A stretch of 64,000 bases of DNA from Pisaster brevispinus (Eukaryota; Echinodermata; Asteroidea; Forcipulatida; Asteriidae), in contig JAMKCF010000012.1 in the NCBI GenBank assembly GCA_023634235.1, positions 1,249,501-1,313,500 of the forward strand, read 5' to 3'. Below the pieces are notes generated by a model. The model was given only the letters and a program-made list of their open reading frames with translations, did not search any database and was not told the DNA's origin. A program made the position numbers and the translations under genes. This document shows positions 22,704-35,366 of the stretch, piece by piece (the stretch's first letter is position 1; each line of letters begins with the position of its first letter).

Positions 22704-24730
22704 CTGTTATGATTCGATAGGGCATAGGATCATGGCAGAGTAGGGTCAATTGCCAGCTGAAAAATGTTGACCATTGGTGTTTGGAACTGTCGATATATCC
22801 CATTATCACAGTTTGTTGAAATTATAATCACCTAGTGATTTCAATTTTTTTTCTGTATTTAGTTGGTACAAGCATCATTAATTTTCATAAAACCAAAAAC
22901 GAATCTAACTATTATTTTACTTAACTTGTTACATAAATTTGGATGGAAGAAACACAAGATGCAAAAAATTAGATACAGCTTGTTTTATAACGGCGAGTGA
23001 CAGCGTTAGATTTAACATGACAATCAATGTTAACTCCATAATACTATCAACTCTGTTTTATTTTCGTTTATTATTATTGATATTCTTGAGAATTTGACAA
23101 AGGAGGTGTACTCAGATTATAGATAAAATAATTACGAATAAATCGAACTTAAGATTTTTATGAGAGCGTTTGTGCAATGGAAGTGTGTTCCTCGGTGCAC
23201 AACATGAGGTTTAGTGAGACATAAGCCCGGGGCAATATCCCATTGAAGGGGTAAAAGCCAGACTGCAGAGATTGGGGGGGGGGTCTTTCTTTCTCCTTCT
23301 TTTTATAGTCAGTACACCCAGCTCATTAATTCCGCTGTGAACCCAAACTTTTTAATTCCAATAATTCTGTGTACTTATTTCCAGTCTTTTTTCAATGAAC
23401 TTATTTGTGTATGCTACTTATTTTTTGTATTTAGATAATGTTTTAATTGCCACTACAAGTCTTGTGAAGACCACTTTAGTTACAATGATGGTACAAGTGT
23501 GTACATTTAAAGTGTTGAACAAAACTGTGAAAAATGTGGAAAAAATTGCCAAAAGTACCCATGGTTCGTCGTAACCCTCCTGTCCACGACTCTTCCACCG
23601 TCGGGAGGATAGAGGGTTTCGACTATAGCAACAACTTTTGGCTTTGCTATAGTAGTGTCCGTATAGTTAGAGTTGGTACGTTTTGTTTTCACATTTTGAT
23701 TTATCTTGCTTTGGGGACGTTGATACTTGTTTTACCATCTTTTAGGTCGTGATGCTTTTTTCGTCTGGCCAGCCTTGTTGGGCTGTTATGACTCTCTTTT
23801 ACCACAACTATGATAAGACCGATGTTACAAGAGTGTCACAACAACCCAATAAGGTGGGCTAACCTTTGTCGGACGGAGGAAATACCATTTTGTGTAGATT
23901 GGACTGACTTTTTTCTTGTCAGTTATTTGCGCAAAACTTTCTGTTGGAATGATGTGCAGACTGGATCCTGATGTCTTTCTAGTTATAATAATTGCATAGA
24001 CGAAGCACCAGTCTACTGTAATATTGCTCAACAATATCACGTATACATTGACACTTACAACAGCTGGTGAAACAAATTATACGCTGACCTTTGATAACTT
24101 TTGTTTGGTTATTTGTTTGTTTCAGGGTTATTCGATATTTTATCATTAATCAAGTGACAGTTTGTTGTTGTTTTTTCTGCTTGTACACAAAAAAAACGTG
24201 TACAATTTATTGTTTATGATTCTTGTAAACAGTGAACAGGTAAAGTTTAAATTAGTATGTTTGCTCAGGAGGAGAAAGTGACGTGTTATCACTGAGTGCA
24301 AAAGTAAACAAATATGTGGGGTGGTGCCAGTGATCTGGCTAATAAATTAAAATTTGTTCAGTTCATTGAAAGCTTTCCCGGGGTATATTTGAATGTATAT
24401 GCACAGTTGAAATACTTTTGTCAGAGTGTAACAAACACAAACTTTGATTTGAGACCAACGTTTGATTGAGTCAGACCCCTCAATGGAACACCCTTTGTGG
24501 CGCTATTTTTTAAGAATGAACCATTGTAATTTGATCATGAGCGTTTCTGTTTGCGGAGATCAGCTTTTAAGCTCAGGTGTTTTTCTCTACTACGAATGAT
24601 ATATTTGTATACACTAATTTCGTTTGTGTATCGTTTGTTAAGTCTTAGGAGCTCTTTCTGATGACGTTTACTTGATAAAAATACATTGAGTAGTTGAGGA
24701 GTTATAATTATTTTTAATTATTAAATTCAT
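22704..24730. other. 3' flank of the polyketide synthase, no gene
   Basis: Probable 3' untranslated region followed by intergenic DNA. There is a G-run near 23274. No repeat or conserved ORF was recognised. Confidence 0.4.
23138..23143 (+). terminator. Candidate polyadenylation signal of the polyketide synthase
   Basis: AATAAA lies 435 bp after the stop codon and is the first canonical signal seen downstream. The cleavage site is unknown. Confidence 0.4.
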
Positions 24731-25025
24731 CTTCCGGTTTGAACCGGAAGTCAAGGTCAAATGGCATAACATTTTGTGTATCGTTTCTTCACTTGTTACC
24801 TACCTCCCAAATGATGCATAGATTGTAAAAATCCAAAGTGTGGTTCAGAAGTTATGATTTGTTGAAACATGAAACTTCACCTTCCGGTTTGAACCGGAAG
24901 TTAAGGTCAAACGGGTCACATTTTGTGTAGTGCGTGTTTAATTTATCAAGACCGTTCAGACGACGTATGAATTGTGGAAATCCAACGTGTGGTTAAAGAG
25001 ATATGAACTTTTCAAATATTACACG
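24731..25025. repeat. Two 150-bp satellite monomers with paired CCGGAAG sites
   Basis: CTTCCGGTTTGAACCGGAAG is at 24731 and 24881, each followed by T(C/T)AAGGTCAAA, a CACATTTTGTGTA-like segment and GA(A/G)TTATGA-like ends. The monomers are about 150 bp. A third monomer lies at 26070-26230. The family core matches the 128-bp satellite at 12.5-13.1 kb in opposite orientation. Confidence 0.85.
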
Positions 25026-26070
25026 GTCTATCATTAATTGGGTTTGCAATGTACATGTACAATGAAATAGCGAGCGACGCTACGTGTAATGGTAATACCA
25101 TAAGAGTGGGGACAGTAGAACAAAGGAATACAAAAGGGACAATGCTGTCCTAACATATTCGCACATGTAGTACATGTCAACTTAACTACACGTGCATTAT
25201 ACACGTGCGTGGCTGTGTATAGACTTGATTTCAAGTCTGAGATCGCGGTTATTCCTCTGCATCAGCCACGAAAAACGCCCCCATAGATTAGCTATCACGC
25301 GCCCCAACTCGCAATCTCAGACTTGACCCCCTTGTGTTGATGTATATTCATGTATTCAAAGGTAAATGTAAACAATCAAGCGTATGCCAGGGAGCTGGCC
25401 AATCAGGAGACGGCAAAAACCTTACTGGCAGCGTCTATTACTAACAGGCTGAACTCGCTTAAAATTGTTGCTTTATGTTCATTCGATATTAAATTTGAAT
25501 AGTCCTTGGTACGTAGACAGTTTTTAAAATGCATAGATAAGTTTAATGAGATCTTAATGTAGTAAAAAACATATAACAAAATACATGATTCCTACTCCGC
25601 GATAACAGTTGCACCCTTCAGTTTAAATGGAATAGAGCTCACAACCTATCCCGTAGATGGTTTTGTTTGAATATTCATGTTATCGAAGGTTTTTGCGATT
25701 CCGACCAATCACATTGTTCCGTCCACTTTTTGACTAATTCGCCATAGGAAGTGTACAAACCGTTGAACAATGGTCCCAAGTCTGTGATCGTGTAGGCTAA
25801 TGACGGAGGTCGCTACAAGAGGGCGCTATTTCAGGCAATAATGTATTGGCTATCGGGTAGACTAAAAGCCACGATCGCAGACTTGGAACCAAGTCTAGGC
25901 TGTGTACAGTGTCGGCGTATGTTTGTGTTGGCCTACACTACTATCGTGCGTTGTCGTACAATGGAAGTCAACAAACACGTGACCAGATGCAAAGATTGAA
26001 ATGTTATTATTTGTGTGCAAAAGTTTCGGCAGAGTAACTGCAAAATTTATGTTAAAATATTACGTAGTTT
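25026..26070. mobile_element. About 1.07-kb insertion between satellite monomers, with two hairpin modules
   Basis: Expected monomer spacing is 150 bp, but the second and third monomers here are 1218 bp apart. The extra DNA contains two short hairpins with related ends: about 25229-25330 (CAAGTCTGAGATCG and CGCAATCTCAGACTTG) and about 25765-25895 (CCCAAGTCTGTGATCG and CGATCGCAGACTTGG). Both look like members of one MITE family. No ORF is present. Confidence 0.6.
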
Positions 26071-26235
26071 ATGAGATATGAATTTTTCAAATTTTCAACT
26101 TCCGGTTTGAACCGGATGTTAAGGTCAAACGGGTCACATTTTATGCAGCACGTGTTTAATTTACAAAGACCGTTCAGACAACGTATTGATTGTAACAATC
26201 CAATGTGTCTGTCATTAATGACGTCATCAAATTAC
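26071..26235. repeat. Third monomer of the CCGGAAG satellite
   Basis: It begins with the GAGATATGAA(C/T)TTTTCAAAT segment that also ends the second monomer, then CTTCCGGTTTGAACCGGATG at 26099, TTAAGGTCAAACGGGTCACA and CCGTTCAGAC. It is diverged from the 24881 copy by a few substitutions. Confidence 0.8.
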
Positions 26236-27200
26236 ATGCCGTCCTCTGGTGAAAAATAAAATCGTACATATTATTTGAAAGGGCAGAGGGTAAAATGTTT
26301 TCATTTTATATGTAGCGACATTTTCCGACTTCCCTTTCATCTTGGCTACAGATCTCGATACAAAGCTTGAACATACTCACAAGTACAACTATCAAATATG
26401 CAATTCACTGAATCAAACTTATTTTTAACAAAAATTGATTCTTTATTGATTAATAAATCACAATTAGTTTACACAAGCTATGTTATTCGTGTTGACATTA
26501 TTAAGTTAATAATTCTTAGAATTTTTCAACAGGAATTCAATTAAAGTTGGATTCTCATTACATGTACACTTGATGATGATGTCGTTAAAATAGGTCAAGC
26601 GGAGTGTAAGCTGTCGGTTGTATTTTATAAATGGCTGGCTTGATTTTTGGACATTGTTTTCCGTACGGAACGGTTTGTTTATTTAAGACATTTGATAGAA
26701 CGAACTGTAAAAGACACTTGTTTTGTATAAATATGCAAAACAAAGGCGCGGCGTGATGATACAAGTCTAAGCCTCTCGTAAATTTGGACTATTAAAAAAA
26801 TTAGTCAAGTACTATTTCTACCTCTGTGGTGCATCATACACTCGGCAAGAAAATAAGGAGAGAAACACAACATGTGTGTAATCCTTCACTGGAAACCATT
26901 CCGATACTGGATGTGCTGTATTCTGAAAAAGAAAAACAGTATTAACAATAAACAAACTAATATCAGGTCTCAAAATAATATCTTATTGACACTAATACTA
27001 TATAAATCATAGCACAAAGTACACACTATATAGACAGGTTTTTGTGAACAAACACAAAGCTGTTCCGTTTTTTTTTTTTTTTTTTTTGCTTTGACTAAAC
27101 GCCCAATACCTTTAAAGTGGGCCTGACTTTGAGATAGAAGACCCATTACTGTCGACATACCCTTATTTTGACTTTAAATGTGCCTTTAGATTTTGAATTG
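26236..27200. other. Intergenic, nothing recognised
   Basis: No gene. A T-run of about 20 bases lies near 27068. Confidence 0.4.
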
Positions 27201-27204
27201 GAAG

Positions 27205-27475
27205 TACAAGTTAAATTAGGGTCACATTTCATAATAAAATATTACATATGCTGACGCTCCTCAATTTTAAGCAGTACACATCACCCTAAACCTAGCACAG
27301 ACCCCCAACTTGACTTTAACTGTGCCCAAAACCCTAACCACATTTTGAACTTGAACCTGTCTCTGACTCTGACTCTTACACTGAACCTAAATATATGACC
27401 TAGAGCTTGCTGTTTGTACCGGAAGAAAAGGCTAAACTGGCGGTCACATTTCTAAATAAAATTTACATGTGCTGT
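27205..27475. repeat. Two decayed copies related to the CCGGAAG satellite
   Basis: TGGAAGTACAAGTTAAATTAGGGTCACATTTCATAATAAAAT-like text near 27200 recurs near 27420, beginning CCGGAAG and including GGTCACATTTCTAAATAAAA. Both are followed by TTACAT(A/G)TGCTG. They share the CCGGAAG...GGTCACA layout of the better-kept monomers. Confidence 0.5.
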
Positions 27476-27544
27476 AAGCTACAAGAAGGAACACAGACTA
27501 TATAATGCTATGGCATTCGGTTCAGAAGATAATACACACTATTT

Positions 27545-27800
27545 TATGTCGAGGACACGAAATATTTTTTCGATTGAACGAGTAACATTTCAAGGTAACA
27601 AAATGTAGTTTCGTAGACACGAAATATGATTTCCGATCAAATTAACATTTCAAGGGAACACGAAACAATATTTCCGTCGAAAAAATAAAATGTTGAGAAT
27701 ACAAAATATTATTTCATGGACGCTTACTATCAGTCACGGACACAACATTTTATTTAAGTCGAACAAAATAACATTTCGTGTTCATTTTTGTGTGTTTCAC
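27545..27800. repeat. Degenerate tandem repeat with GACACGAAATAT core
   Basis: About four units of roughly 60 bp share ACACGAAATAT or ACAAAATATTATTTC, then TTTCCG(A/T)(T/C)(C/G)GAA and AACATTTCAAGG. There is no coding content. Confidence 0.6.
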
Positions 27801-28990
27801 TATGTCCCTTTAGGCGCTTTGTAGTTACTTATAATTGATCGAGTGCACAAAATGATTCTGAACGAACGAACTATTTTTAAAAGATGATTTTTATTTATTG
27901 GAGTTGTTTTGTTGGCACTTTGAGGATAAAACAATTTAGCAAAAGTGCACTAAAATCTTCAAAGTTGGTGCATTATTTTGATCAGGTGCCGTACTGATAA
28001 GAAACTAAAACTGAACTTTCGATGGCCTTTTTATAGGTCAATGCAGGCACCATTTTCCGAAGGGTTTTGATGTAACAAGCAAACTTGATCACTTCTGAAA
28101 TAAAGTTAGCTGTTTCCAACTGAATCCAAACCAAAACAACATGTAAAGTATACATGTAAATGAAAATATGTTTTAATGGCCTCACGTTTTGACCCCTATT
28201 AGCTAAACAAGAAGGACTTACTAGAGTCAAAACATGTTTTCAATTCAAAAGAATAAAAGTGCGCCGTCACTCCCACAAATGTGTTTTCTAGTTAAATGTA
28301 CACAATAGTGTCTAGACTCTGAAGTTTAATGTAGTCATACATTGTATTAGAATAAACCTTTGCAGGCAGTCATGCGACAATTCATGTTTACTTTCAATAC
28401 GCCTTTTGTCAAGGTTACTGTGAAAAATTCAAATGTACAAATGTATGAACTGGTTAAAAGGCTGGTGTCTATCACTTTTTAAAGCCATAGGTTTTGTACT
28501 CACATACAAAACGCACAATTAATGATTTCATGGGGACCTTGTCTAGCGTTTTTGGTCCAACAAAAAGTTATAAATTGCCCACAAGTATATAATAAAAAAC
28601 ATTTTGATGATCGGACCTATACTTTTGAGGTATGGTGGTCTCAAGATTGGCTAATTAAATATTCATGTCTTTATAACTAAGTCCATTAATTGATTATATT
28701 AAGCTAATTGTGTTTTCCGGTAATTTCAAGACATAAGCTTTGATAGGATACTCTGACTTTCGTATTGAGCTAAGTATGACTTAAGGAGAAGACAACACTC
28801 GTGAACAAATCCCATGGGATTTTGACCAAAATAAAAATCTCGACAAAAAACAAAACCTGTTCCGACAGTAGGTCGAACAGGAATTCGTAAGCGTTGTATT
28901 TTTGTTTGTATCGTGAATTATTTATCTTTAGACCATAATGTTGAATAGTTCAAGCGCAGCTCGTTGGGATGTTTTGGAGGATATTTATCA
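27801..28990. other. Intergenic, nothing recognised
   Basis: No gene. CCTGTTC...GAACAGG at 28855-28881 forms a small palindrome. GGCCTCACGTTTTGACCCC near 28180 faintly resembles the hairpin arm at 42450. Confidence 0.35.
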
Positions 28991-29003
28991 GCGAGCAACT
29001 TGT

Positions 29004-29072
29004 ATGTTTGACATCACAACTTGTTTGACATCACAACTTGTTTGACATCACAACTTGTTTGACATCACAACT
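29004..29072. repeat. 17-bp tandem repeat, four copies
   Basis: TTGTTTGACATCACAAC-type units are repeated without change. Confidence 0.9.
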
Positions 29073-29559
29073 AATGGTTGTTCTCAATTTAATTGTTTAT
29101 ATTGGTTGTCATAGATAATATAGGCACTTGAGGATCATCCCTACCACAGGGCAATTAATGATCTGTCTGAAAAGTACTAATCATTCATAGATCTTAATTA
29201 GGCTTATTGTTTCAAGCAGCAGTGCGCAGAGTGGGGAGAGATTATATCCCTCACCTGTACAGCGGCATTCCAAGCCGTGGACAGAATCTTCTAGAGAAAC
29301 ATTTTCCCCTGACAAGATTTTCTATCCTCACTTGAGTCGTTTTGTTCCCCACTAAAAAATTGCTCTATAACCAAAGTTTGCTCCTTAATGTTTCAAAGAC
29401 ACTTTTAAAATTTCAGTGACACTTTCAAATTACTTTCGAGTACTATTAAATGTGTTTTGTTTTGAAGAACAAAGACCTACGTTTCCGTTTAGGTATCACG
29501 AGCTCATCTTGCCGCATTGAGCAGCGTTCTGAATGCTGCATGTCTGTTAAAAAATTAAT

Positions 29560-30405
29560 ATGATAACGTTATGACAACGTAAGTATCACATATGCAAATT
29601 AGGAGATCGGGCTTAGAAGTTGTAAAATACTAAATAGTATTTTAAAAAATTTACCAAATTTATGAACTAAGTATCCTGATTCCTTCTTGTAATAGTCTTA
29701 ACTATCAGAGGATTTAGTGATCAATTAAATGTAGACATGTAATTTTACTTTCAAAAATATTATTAAAATAGAAAAACCTTCAAAACAATATACACCAATG
29801 ACTGCGAGAGTAAAGAAATCGGTCTGTTTATATAGTACAACGTGTATAGCAACAGGTGCAGTGAAGTCACAGGACTCACAGGTATCGACAGCGAAGTACT
29901 GGTAATAAGTTTGTATTGATCATGTTGACATATCAGTTAACAGTTTTCACGAAACTATTGTATATTTGATATAGCAATAACAAGATTGGTAAGAGTGAGC
30001 TAACGTTGTGACAACGTTCATGGTACTGGAAAAAGAAACGTTGTTGCAACATTGTTTTGAAAACGATTAATTACAACATGGCAACGTTGTGTATACGTGC
30101 TATCAACGTGTTTTTCGTTGCAGCATTACATTCTAAAGACATACGTTACTTATATAACGTTATAACAACCAAGCAAGCACGCCCCTGTTATTGTTGTAAC
30201 GTTTATGTAAGTTGTCATAAGGTCAGTGGAAGCGTATCTTAAACGTACCGACACACGTGATTGTTACATTGCGTCCTAACGTTCAGAAGACGTATAAGGG
30301 AGTCGACAAAGTTTCATGATTACAACGTTTTTATTAATAACGTTACGTACACCAAAGTCTGACTTCATTACAACGTTGTGAGAACGTCAAACTGTTAGCT
30401 GGGTA
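29560..30405. repeat. AACGTT-rich block
   Basis: The word AACGTT, or its close forms AACGTA and AACGTC, occurs more than a dozen times here, often paired as in AACGTTGTGACAACGTT (30003-30019). It is rare elsewhere in the window. There is no ORF with recognisable content. It is probably a decayed repeat family built on this palindrome. Confidence 0.6.
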
Positions 30406-31800
30406 GCTCCCAAACTCGCTCTATAAGGGCAGGTCAACATCAACTAGCCACCGCTGAAGTCACGAGTCATTTGTCACGTGATTTGTGAAAAGACATTTTT
30501 ACCCTGTGAGGTATTAAGGGACTCACTATAATTGTTTAATTTCTTGTGGGCTCCATCTGTTGGAGAAAACAAATATAGGCATATTTAAGAGCACCTTACA
30601 GAGCCGCTCTTTAAGACAGAGCCGCTCTTTAAGACGCACCTCTACCCACGTTAAGTTATTATAACCGAGGTGGTAGGTACGGTTAAATTTTCCTAGACGC
30701 CAAGAAAATCAGTTGACACACGTTTAGTTATTGTATGTGAGTCTATTATTTTAATTGCAATTTCTCACAAGTTGTATTTCGCAATTGTTACATTTAAAAC
30801 TACAAATTGACAGTCACTACCAAATTGGAGGACCTAATAATAAGATACAAAAATAGAAATGACAATTAGACAACGATTTAACAATGATCCACATTGAAAT
30901 AAAGCTCTGTCTTCTACATGTACATTAAATTCATTAAAATTCATTATTAAATCCCAATACTCCATTACTTTCAACAACGGCAAAAGGTAGAGTGTTAATT
31001 CCATTTTGACCGTAAAAATAGTAGAACAACTACTTCAGCCTACTGGCACATACCTAATAATAAGAGCCATCGGCCCTTGCCAGGAAGTTGTCCCTTGTAC
31101 AAGGCGAACAAGAGATAGAGTAAATGCTTCTGTAAAATAAGTTATTCACAAGAAATAATAAATAATCGCAGACATTTAGAAGAACAAGTATATACAGGCA
31201 AACCTAGATCCCCCTGTATTTTTTTTATGAAACAGTAGTTAATTAGTGACTCAAAAAGGCCATATCCATGTCTTAAGGCCTGGTTATTTAAGTGTCAGCA
31301 AATAATAATAAAGATTACTTGAAGCTGATATCCAAGAGTAAAAAGTATTTAGCCCGTGCAGGCTACAGGGAATTTGTTTATGAGAGCACATGTTTAGCCC
31401 TGACCAAACGCAAGGAGAAATCTAGCGACAAAGTAAAGATTTGTCGTCCACTAATGTGTACACAAAAATGCTTTTGGTTCTATAAAATAAGCAGAACATT
31501 CTTTAATATTACTACAGGTACTCACCAGCCGTTGCAGCCTCTGCATCTCATGCCTTACTGTCGACCTTGAAGGTCCGAGATGAAAAAGGAACCCAACAAG
31601 CTAATAAAATAGCAATACGGCGCTGTAACTCGTAAAGACTAGTACAGTATACTCTGTAGAGCAAGAGCTCTTAAAAACAAGGTGTCTTTTCGTTGCAATG
31701 CTGACTCCGAAAGTGACCACTCCCCAATTGCTACTCCCGTATAAGAATGTGCTAGAAAGCAACCAATTTGCTTGACTTCACGCAATAGTCGTAAAATTGA
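30406..31800. other. Intergenic, nothing recognised
   Basis: No gene. A short duplication, AGAGCCGCTCTTTAAGAC, occurs twice at 30600-30635. Confidence 0.4.
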
Positions 31801-31819
31801 AAAGAAGTGATTAACAAAA

Positions 31820-32566
31820 CAAAACACTATTCAGCATCCCGCATTCCAGCCGGGAACATACGAGAGAGTAATCTGCAGTGCTCAATTTTAACATACTCTG
31901 CTTTACTTAACTTAAAGTTATCACCGGCGTCTTTGGTTAGTTCTCTGCACTCTGATCTCCAGTGCCCGGCCTTCTCACCAGCGAAACACACTCCTGGCCT
32001 CCGACCTCCCAGGCTCTGCCGCTGATAACTTGTTTCCGGCACTACCAAAGCTCTGCTGGAACCTGCCGCTGTTACCCCATTGTGTCTTTTTCACGCTGCT
32101 CTTGTTCCTAATCTTCTTCTGTGCCCTGGTTTCTGCCCTCATGATGCGCTTTTCGTCGACTGAATCCTCTGCCAGACGGTTTCGCTCCTCGTCTACGGTT
32201 GTCCAGTTTAATGAGCTTCTTGCGCTTCTGCATAATGGCTATACCTTCAGATATTTTTTTTCTTGCGTCCCCGATATTCCTAGAACCGCTGTCAGCCTCC
32301 AGTATGACGTCCGCTTCCTTCATTTTCCTGAGACCTTTGGTGTTGACTTTGTATTGCTCCTCTTTCCATCGCGGAATTTGTAAGAATCTTTCGTCATTTC
32401 CTCAATTTTAGCAACTTGCATCACTCAGTACACGCTGGTTCTCCTCAAACTGCTGCTGGAAATTGCCTAACTTATTGGACATTAATTTGTCCAGTTGGTT
32501 TAAAAGCACTGTTTGGCTTGCTTAAATGTTCGCTTCAACAAGATCGGAACTGTCGCCAAGGTCCAT
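31820..32566 (-). pseudogene. Decayed retroelement ORF1/gag-like gene with zinc-knuckle remnant
   Basis: Read on the minus strand from an ATG at 32566 in several frames. It shows a helical N-terminal region, a segment with ARKKISEGIAIMQKRKKLIK, an acidic-basic stretch, and a Cys-X2-Gly-X4-His-X4-Cys remnant (CFAGEKAGHW) of a CCHC knuckle in which the second cysteine is lost. Frameshifts and stops break it at least three times. The layout resembles ORF1 proteins of DIRS-type or similar retrotransposons; the exact class is uncertain. Confidence 0.6.
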
Positions 32567-33008
32567 CTTTCTGCGTGTGACTGAAGCGAAGTCGCAAGCT
32601 AAATAATGACCAACTACCGCTTCCTCCACATTCTCCCAAAAGCGAAATTCCTAATACCTACTTTTGTTTCTCGCATACCAACCTTTCGTGATGCTTTTGA
32701 TAATCATTCAGACAAATTTTGCCTGCTATACAAACGTAACGCAGGCAAATAAATTTACAGTGTTGATGAACAGGATTGTCCAATGTCCAAACAGTGACTG
32801 GGTGCGTGAGCGTGTGTGCCTTTGTACGCACGTGTGTGGCGTGTGTATGTATACACTACAGACATCGCACTAAGGCTCATAAATTTTAGTTTGTTTTTGC
32901 AAAACTACCCAGCGTGTTCTGAATCTGAATCTGAATTATATAGTCGGCAATGCATCCTAGAGGAAACATCACACCGACTTGCATAACTTTTGGTTTGCAC
33001 GTCACAAG

Positions 33009-34250
33009 TTAAGGGTGAAAGTGGTGATTTATTTCTCCCCATTTGGTCAGCAGAGATTGTGTAAATGCAGAGTGGGTGCCAATGCATAGTTGGGTGCCAT
33101 TAATGATGTAAGGTGGGAGGCGGTTCCATCTGATTGTTCTTGGAAGGAAACTGTTATCGAATATACTAGTTCTGGTGGGCATCTGCACAAGTGTTTGCTT
33201 ATATGTCCTCTTGGTCAACGATTAGATAACATTCCATTGGGATATCTACGATTTTGTTGAGAATTGTGTACATCATAGTTAGTCTGCTGACTTTCCGCCT
33301 AGTTTCCAGTGTCAACCTAAGAGACAACCATCCTTGTTTTTTTTTAGAAGTGTTGTAACAGTTTCTTTAGTATAATGGTTTGATAATTATTGTTGATAAG
33401 TCTGTACGAAAATTGTTTTTCATGGGTTTCCGTGCTGATCTGAAGTTATCCCAATCTTGAGGAAGACCTGATTTTTAGCCCTTTTTGTAAAGGTGACGTT
33501 TCTTTTTATACTCTTTTTTAGTAATTTGTTGAACCAAGGCACATTGTGTCTGCTCGAGGTAAATTTATGCGGTACATGCTTTTCTTTCAGATCATTGAGT
33601 TGATCACTGGTGAGAAGCCATTTTTCTTCAGTTGTTTTGTCTTTCGTTTGGTAACAGTAATCTAACTTGAAGTTACTCATATCGTTTATTATACCTTCAA
33701 CGTTTCTTTTTTGGTCGGGGCAATTCCTTCTGGGAGCAAGTTTCAAGTCGACAATGACAGTTTCATGGTCAGATATGTCACCGGTAACTTCTACTTTTGT
33801 CACGCTGCTAAGGGAGTTAGTAAGTAGTAGTCTAGAATGTTGTGTGTGTCTCCGTGTGTTCTAGTTGGTTCCTTAACACATTGCTTAAAACCAAGTTCTG
33901 TGGTAAGATCGATTAGTTTCCCCCTGCTGTTTTACTGTATCCGCGCACTCCAGAGACCGTACAAGATTCTCAATCTTTGTTAGGCAAGTCGAAACTTGGT
34001 CTTGAGGGTAGCAATAGATTTTTTGAGTTCCTCTAACTGAAGACCCTGTTGATCATTATAGGTTAACTTTATGATCAGGATGGATTTATTATTGGCTCGT
34101 TTGATTTCAGTCCAAATGATTTCACAATCACTCGTTGCCTCCTCACACTTTGTGATATCTGGTCCTGACGAACAGCTGAAAGACCCCACTTGTGTCCCTA
34201 TCTCTGCGATAAGTTTTATAGTTTCAGGTGAAGAACTTACTATAAGTTAT
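33009..34250 (-). mobile_element. Truncated non-LTR (LINE) retrotransposon, CR1/L2/Jockey-like
   Basis: On the minus strand, 34250-33980 reads as part of an APE-type endonuclease (CEIIWTEIKRANNKS). 33803-33420 continues with the domain's end (GDISDHETVIVDLKL) and a basic linker (HNVPWFNKLLKKSIK). 33260-33009 holds the usual tail after the reverse transcriptase (MPTRTSIFDNSFLPRTIRWN). The reverse transcriptase core is missing between them, and the frames are interrupted. It is a dead internal-deletion copy, not a host gene. Confidence 0.75.
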
Positions 34251-35366
34251 TAAAGAGTTTAACCACGACAATGTTTTTGTTTTTGTTTGTTTGTTTTTTG
34301 GTTTTTTTTTTTGTTATTGAGATTTTGACTTGAACCTAACGGACTCTCGGATCGGAATGACCTTGATCACGAGGCCAAAATGTGCCCGTCAAAGAATGAG
34401 TCAGAAAAATGTGTAAGCTCACAATTGCTTCATTTAACAAAAATGACATAATTTAGAATACCCTGGATGAGGAATCGGATCTGTTTCTTCTTGACTTTGT
34501 TTTGTTTTCCTAACAGACTGTCGTTTATGTTTATCTGCTGCACACACACAAAGCTGGCTGTGTGTGTCATCAACTCTGACCGTGTGTTTCTAGCCACCGG
34601 TGACGTCAACGGGTCATTTTATGCACTTCAATATCATAGACAAGCAGTTGTTGACTTTTCGCTTAGAAAAGCCGCGGGAGGAGACGGCATTTTTGGCTTA
34701 AATTATTTATTATTAGGTACAAATTTTAAGTGGAAATTATTATTAACCGGTATCTACGATGTCTATACTCGGCCATGAAAAGGTTAATTAAAATGAGCAT
34801 CTTAGGTCCGCTCTTTTTAAGAGCTTCACAAAATAGAGTTACACTATTAGATTACCTTATGTCAGGAGTAGTATTAGTCCAAATCATTGGTCCAGTTTGA
34901 CCCGGAACTTTATTGGGTCTATAAGGGACGTCACTAAGAGCTACGATTATTTTATCATAGCTACCCTTATCCATGATCTTGAATCCATACCGATCTCCTG
35001 CCGTGTTGACACTGCCTGGTCCACTTTGGTGGTATAATCTAGGGACTTCATGGCAAGTCTAGCCTAGTTCAAACAACGAAACTCGCCCTTTGAGCATGTT
35101 GTGCAAACATTAGGCCTTCATATTAGTCATGATGATAGGTTTGCTGTTCAAAGGGTGTCATGCATCTTGTTACATTATACATTTGTTTTGATCATGCTTC
35201 ATTCTTGAATCATGGAGGTACCTCTATGCCTATACCGTATAATATTTCTTCGAGCCTTAGTTATTTGGGTATTCATTCGAATGAAAGGAAAATCAACACT
35301 ACAGACTTCATACAGTCCAACTTCACACAGTTCTCCAAGCCAAAATACAAAATGAAGGACTGAAAT
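34251..35366. other. Upstream flank of the sialyltransferase
   Basis: No gene is supported. A T-rich stretch lies near 34270-34320. No convincing TATA element was seen near the sialyltransferase ATG, and 5' untranslated exons may exist. Confidence 0.35.
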
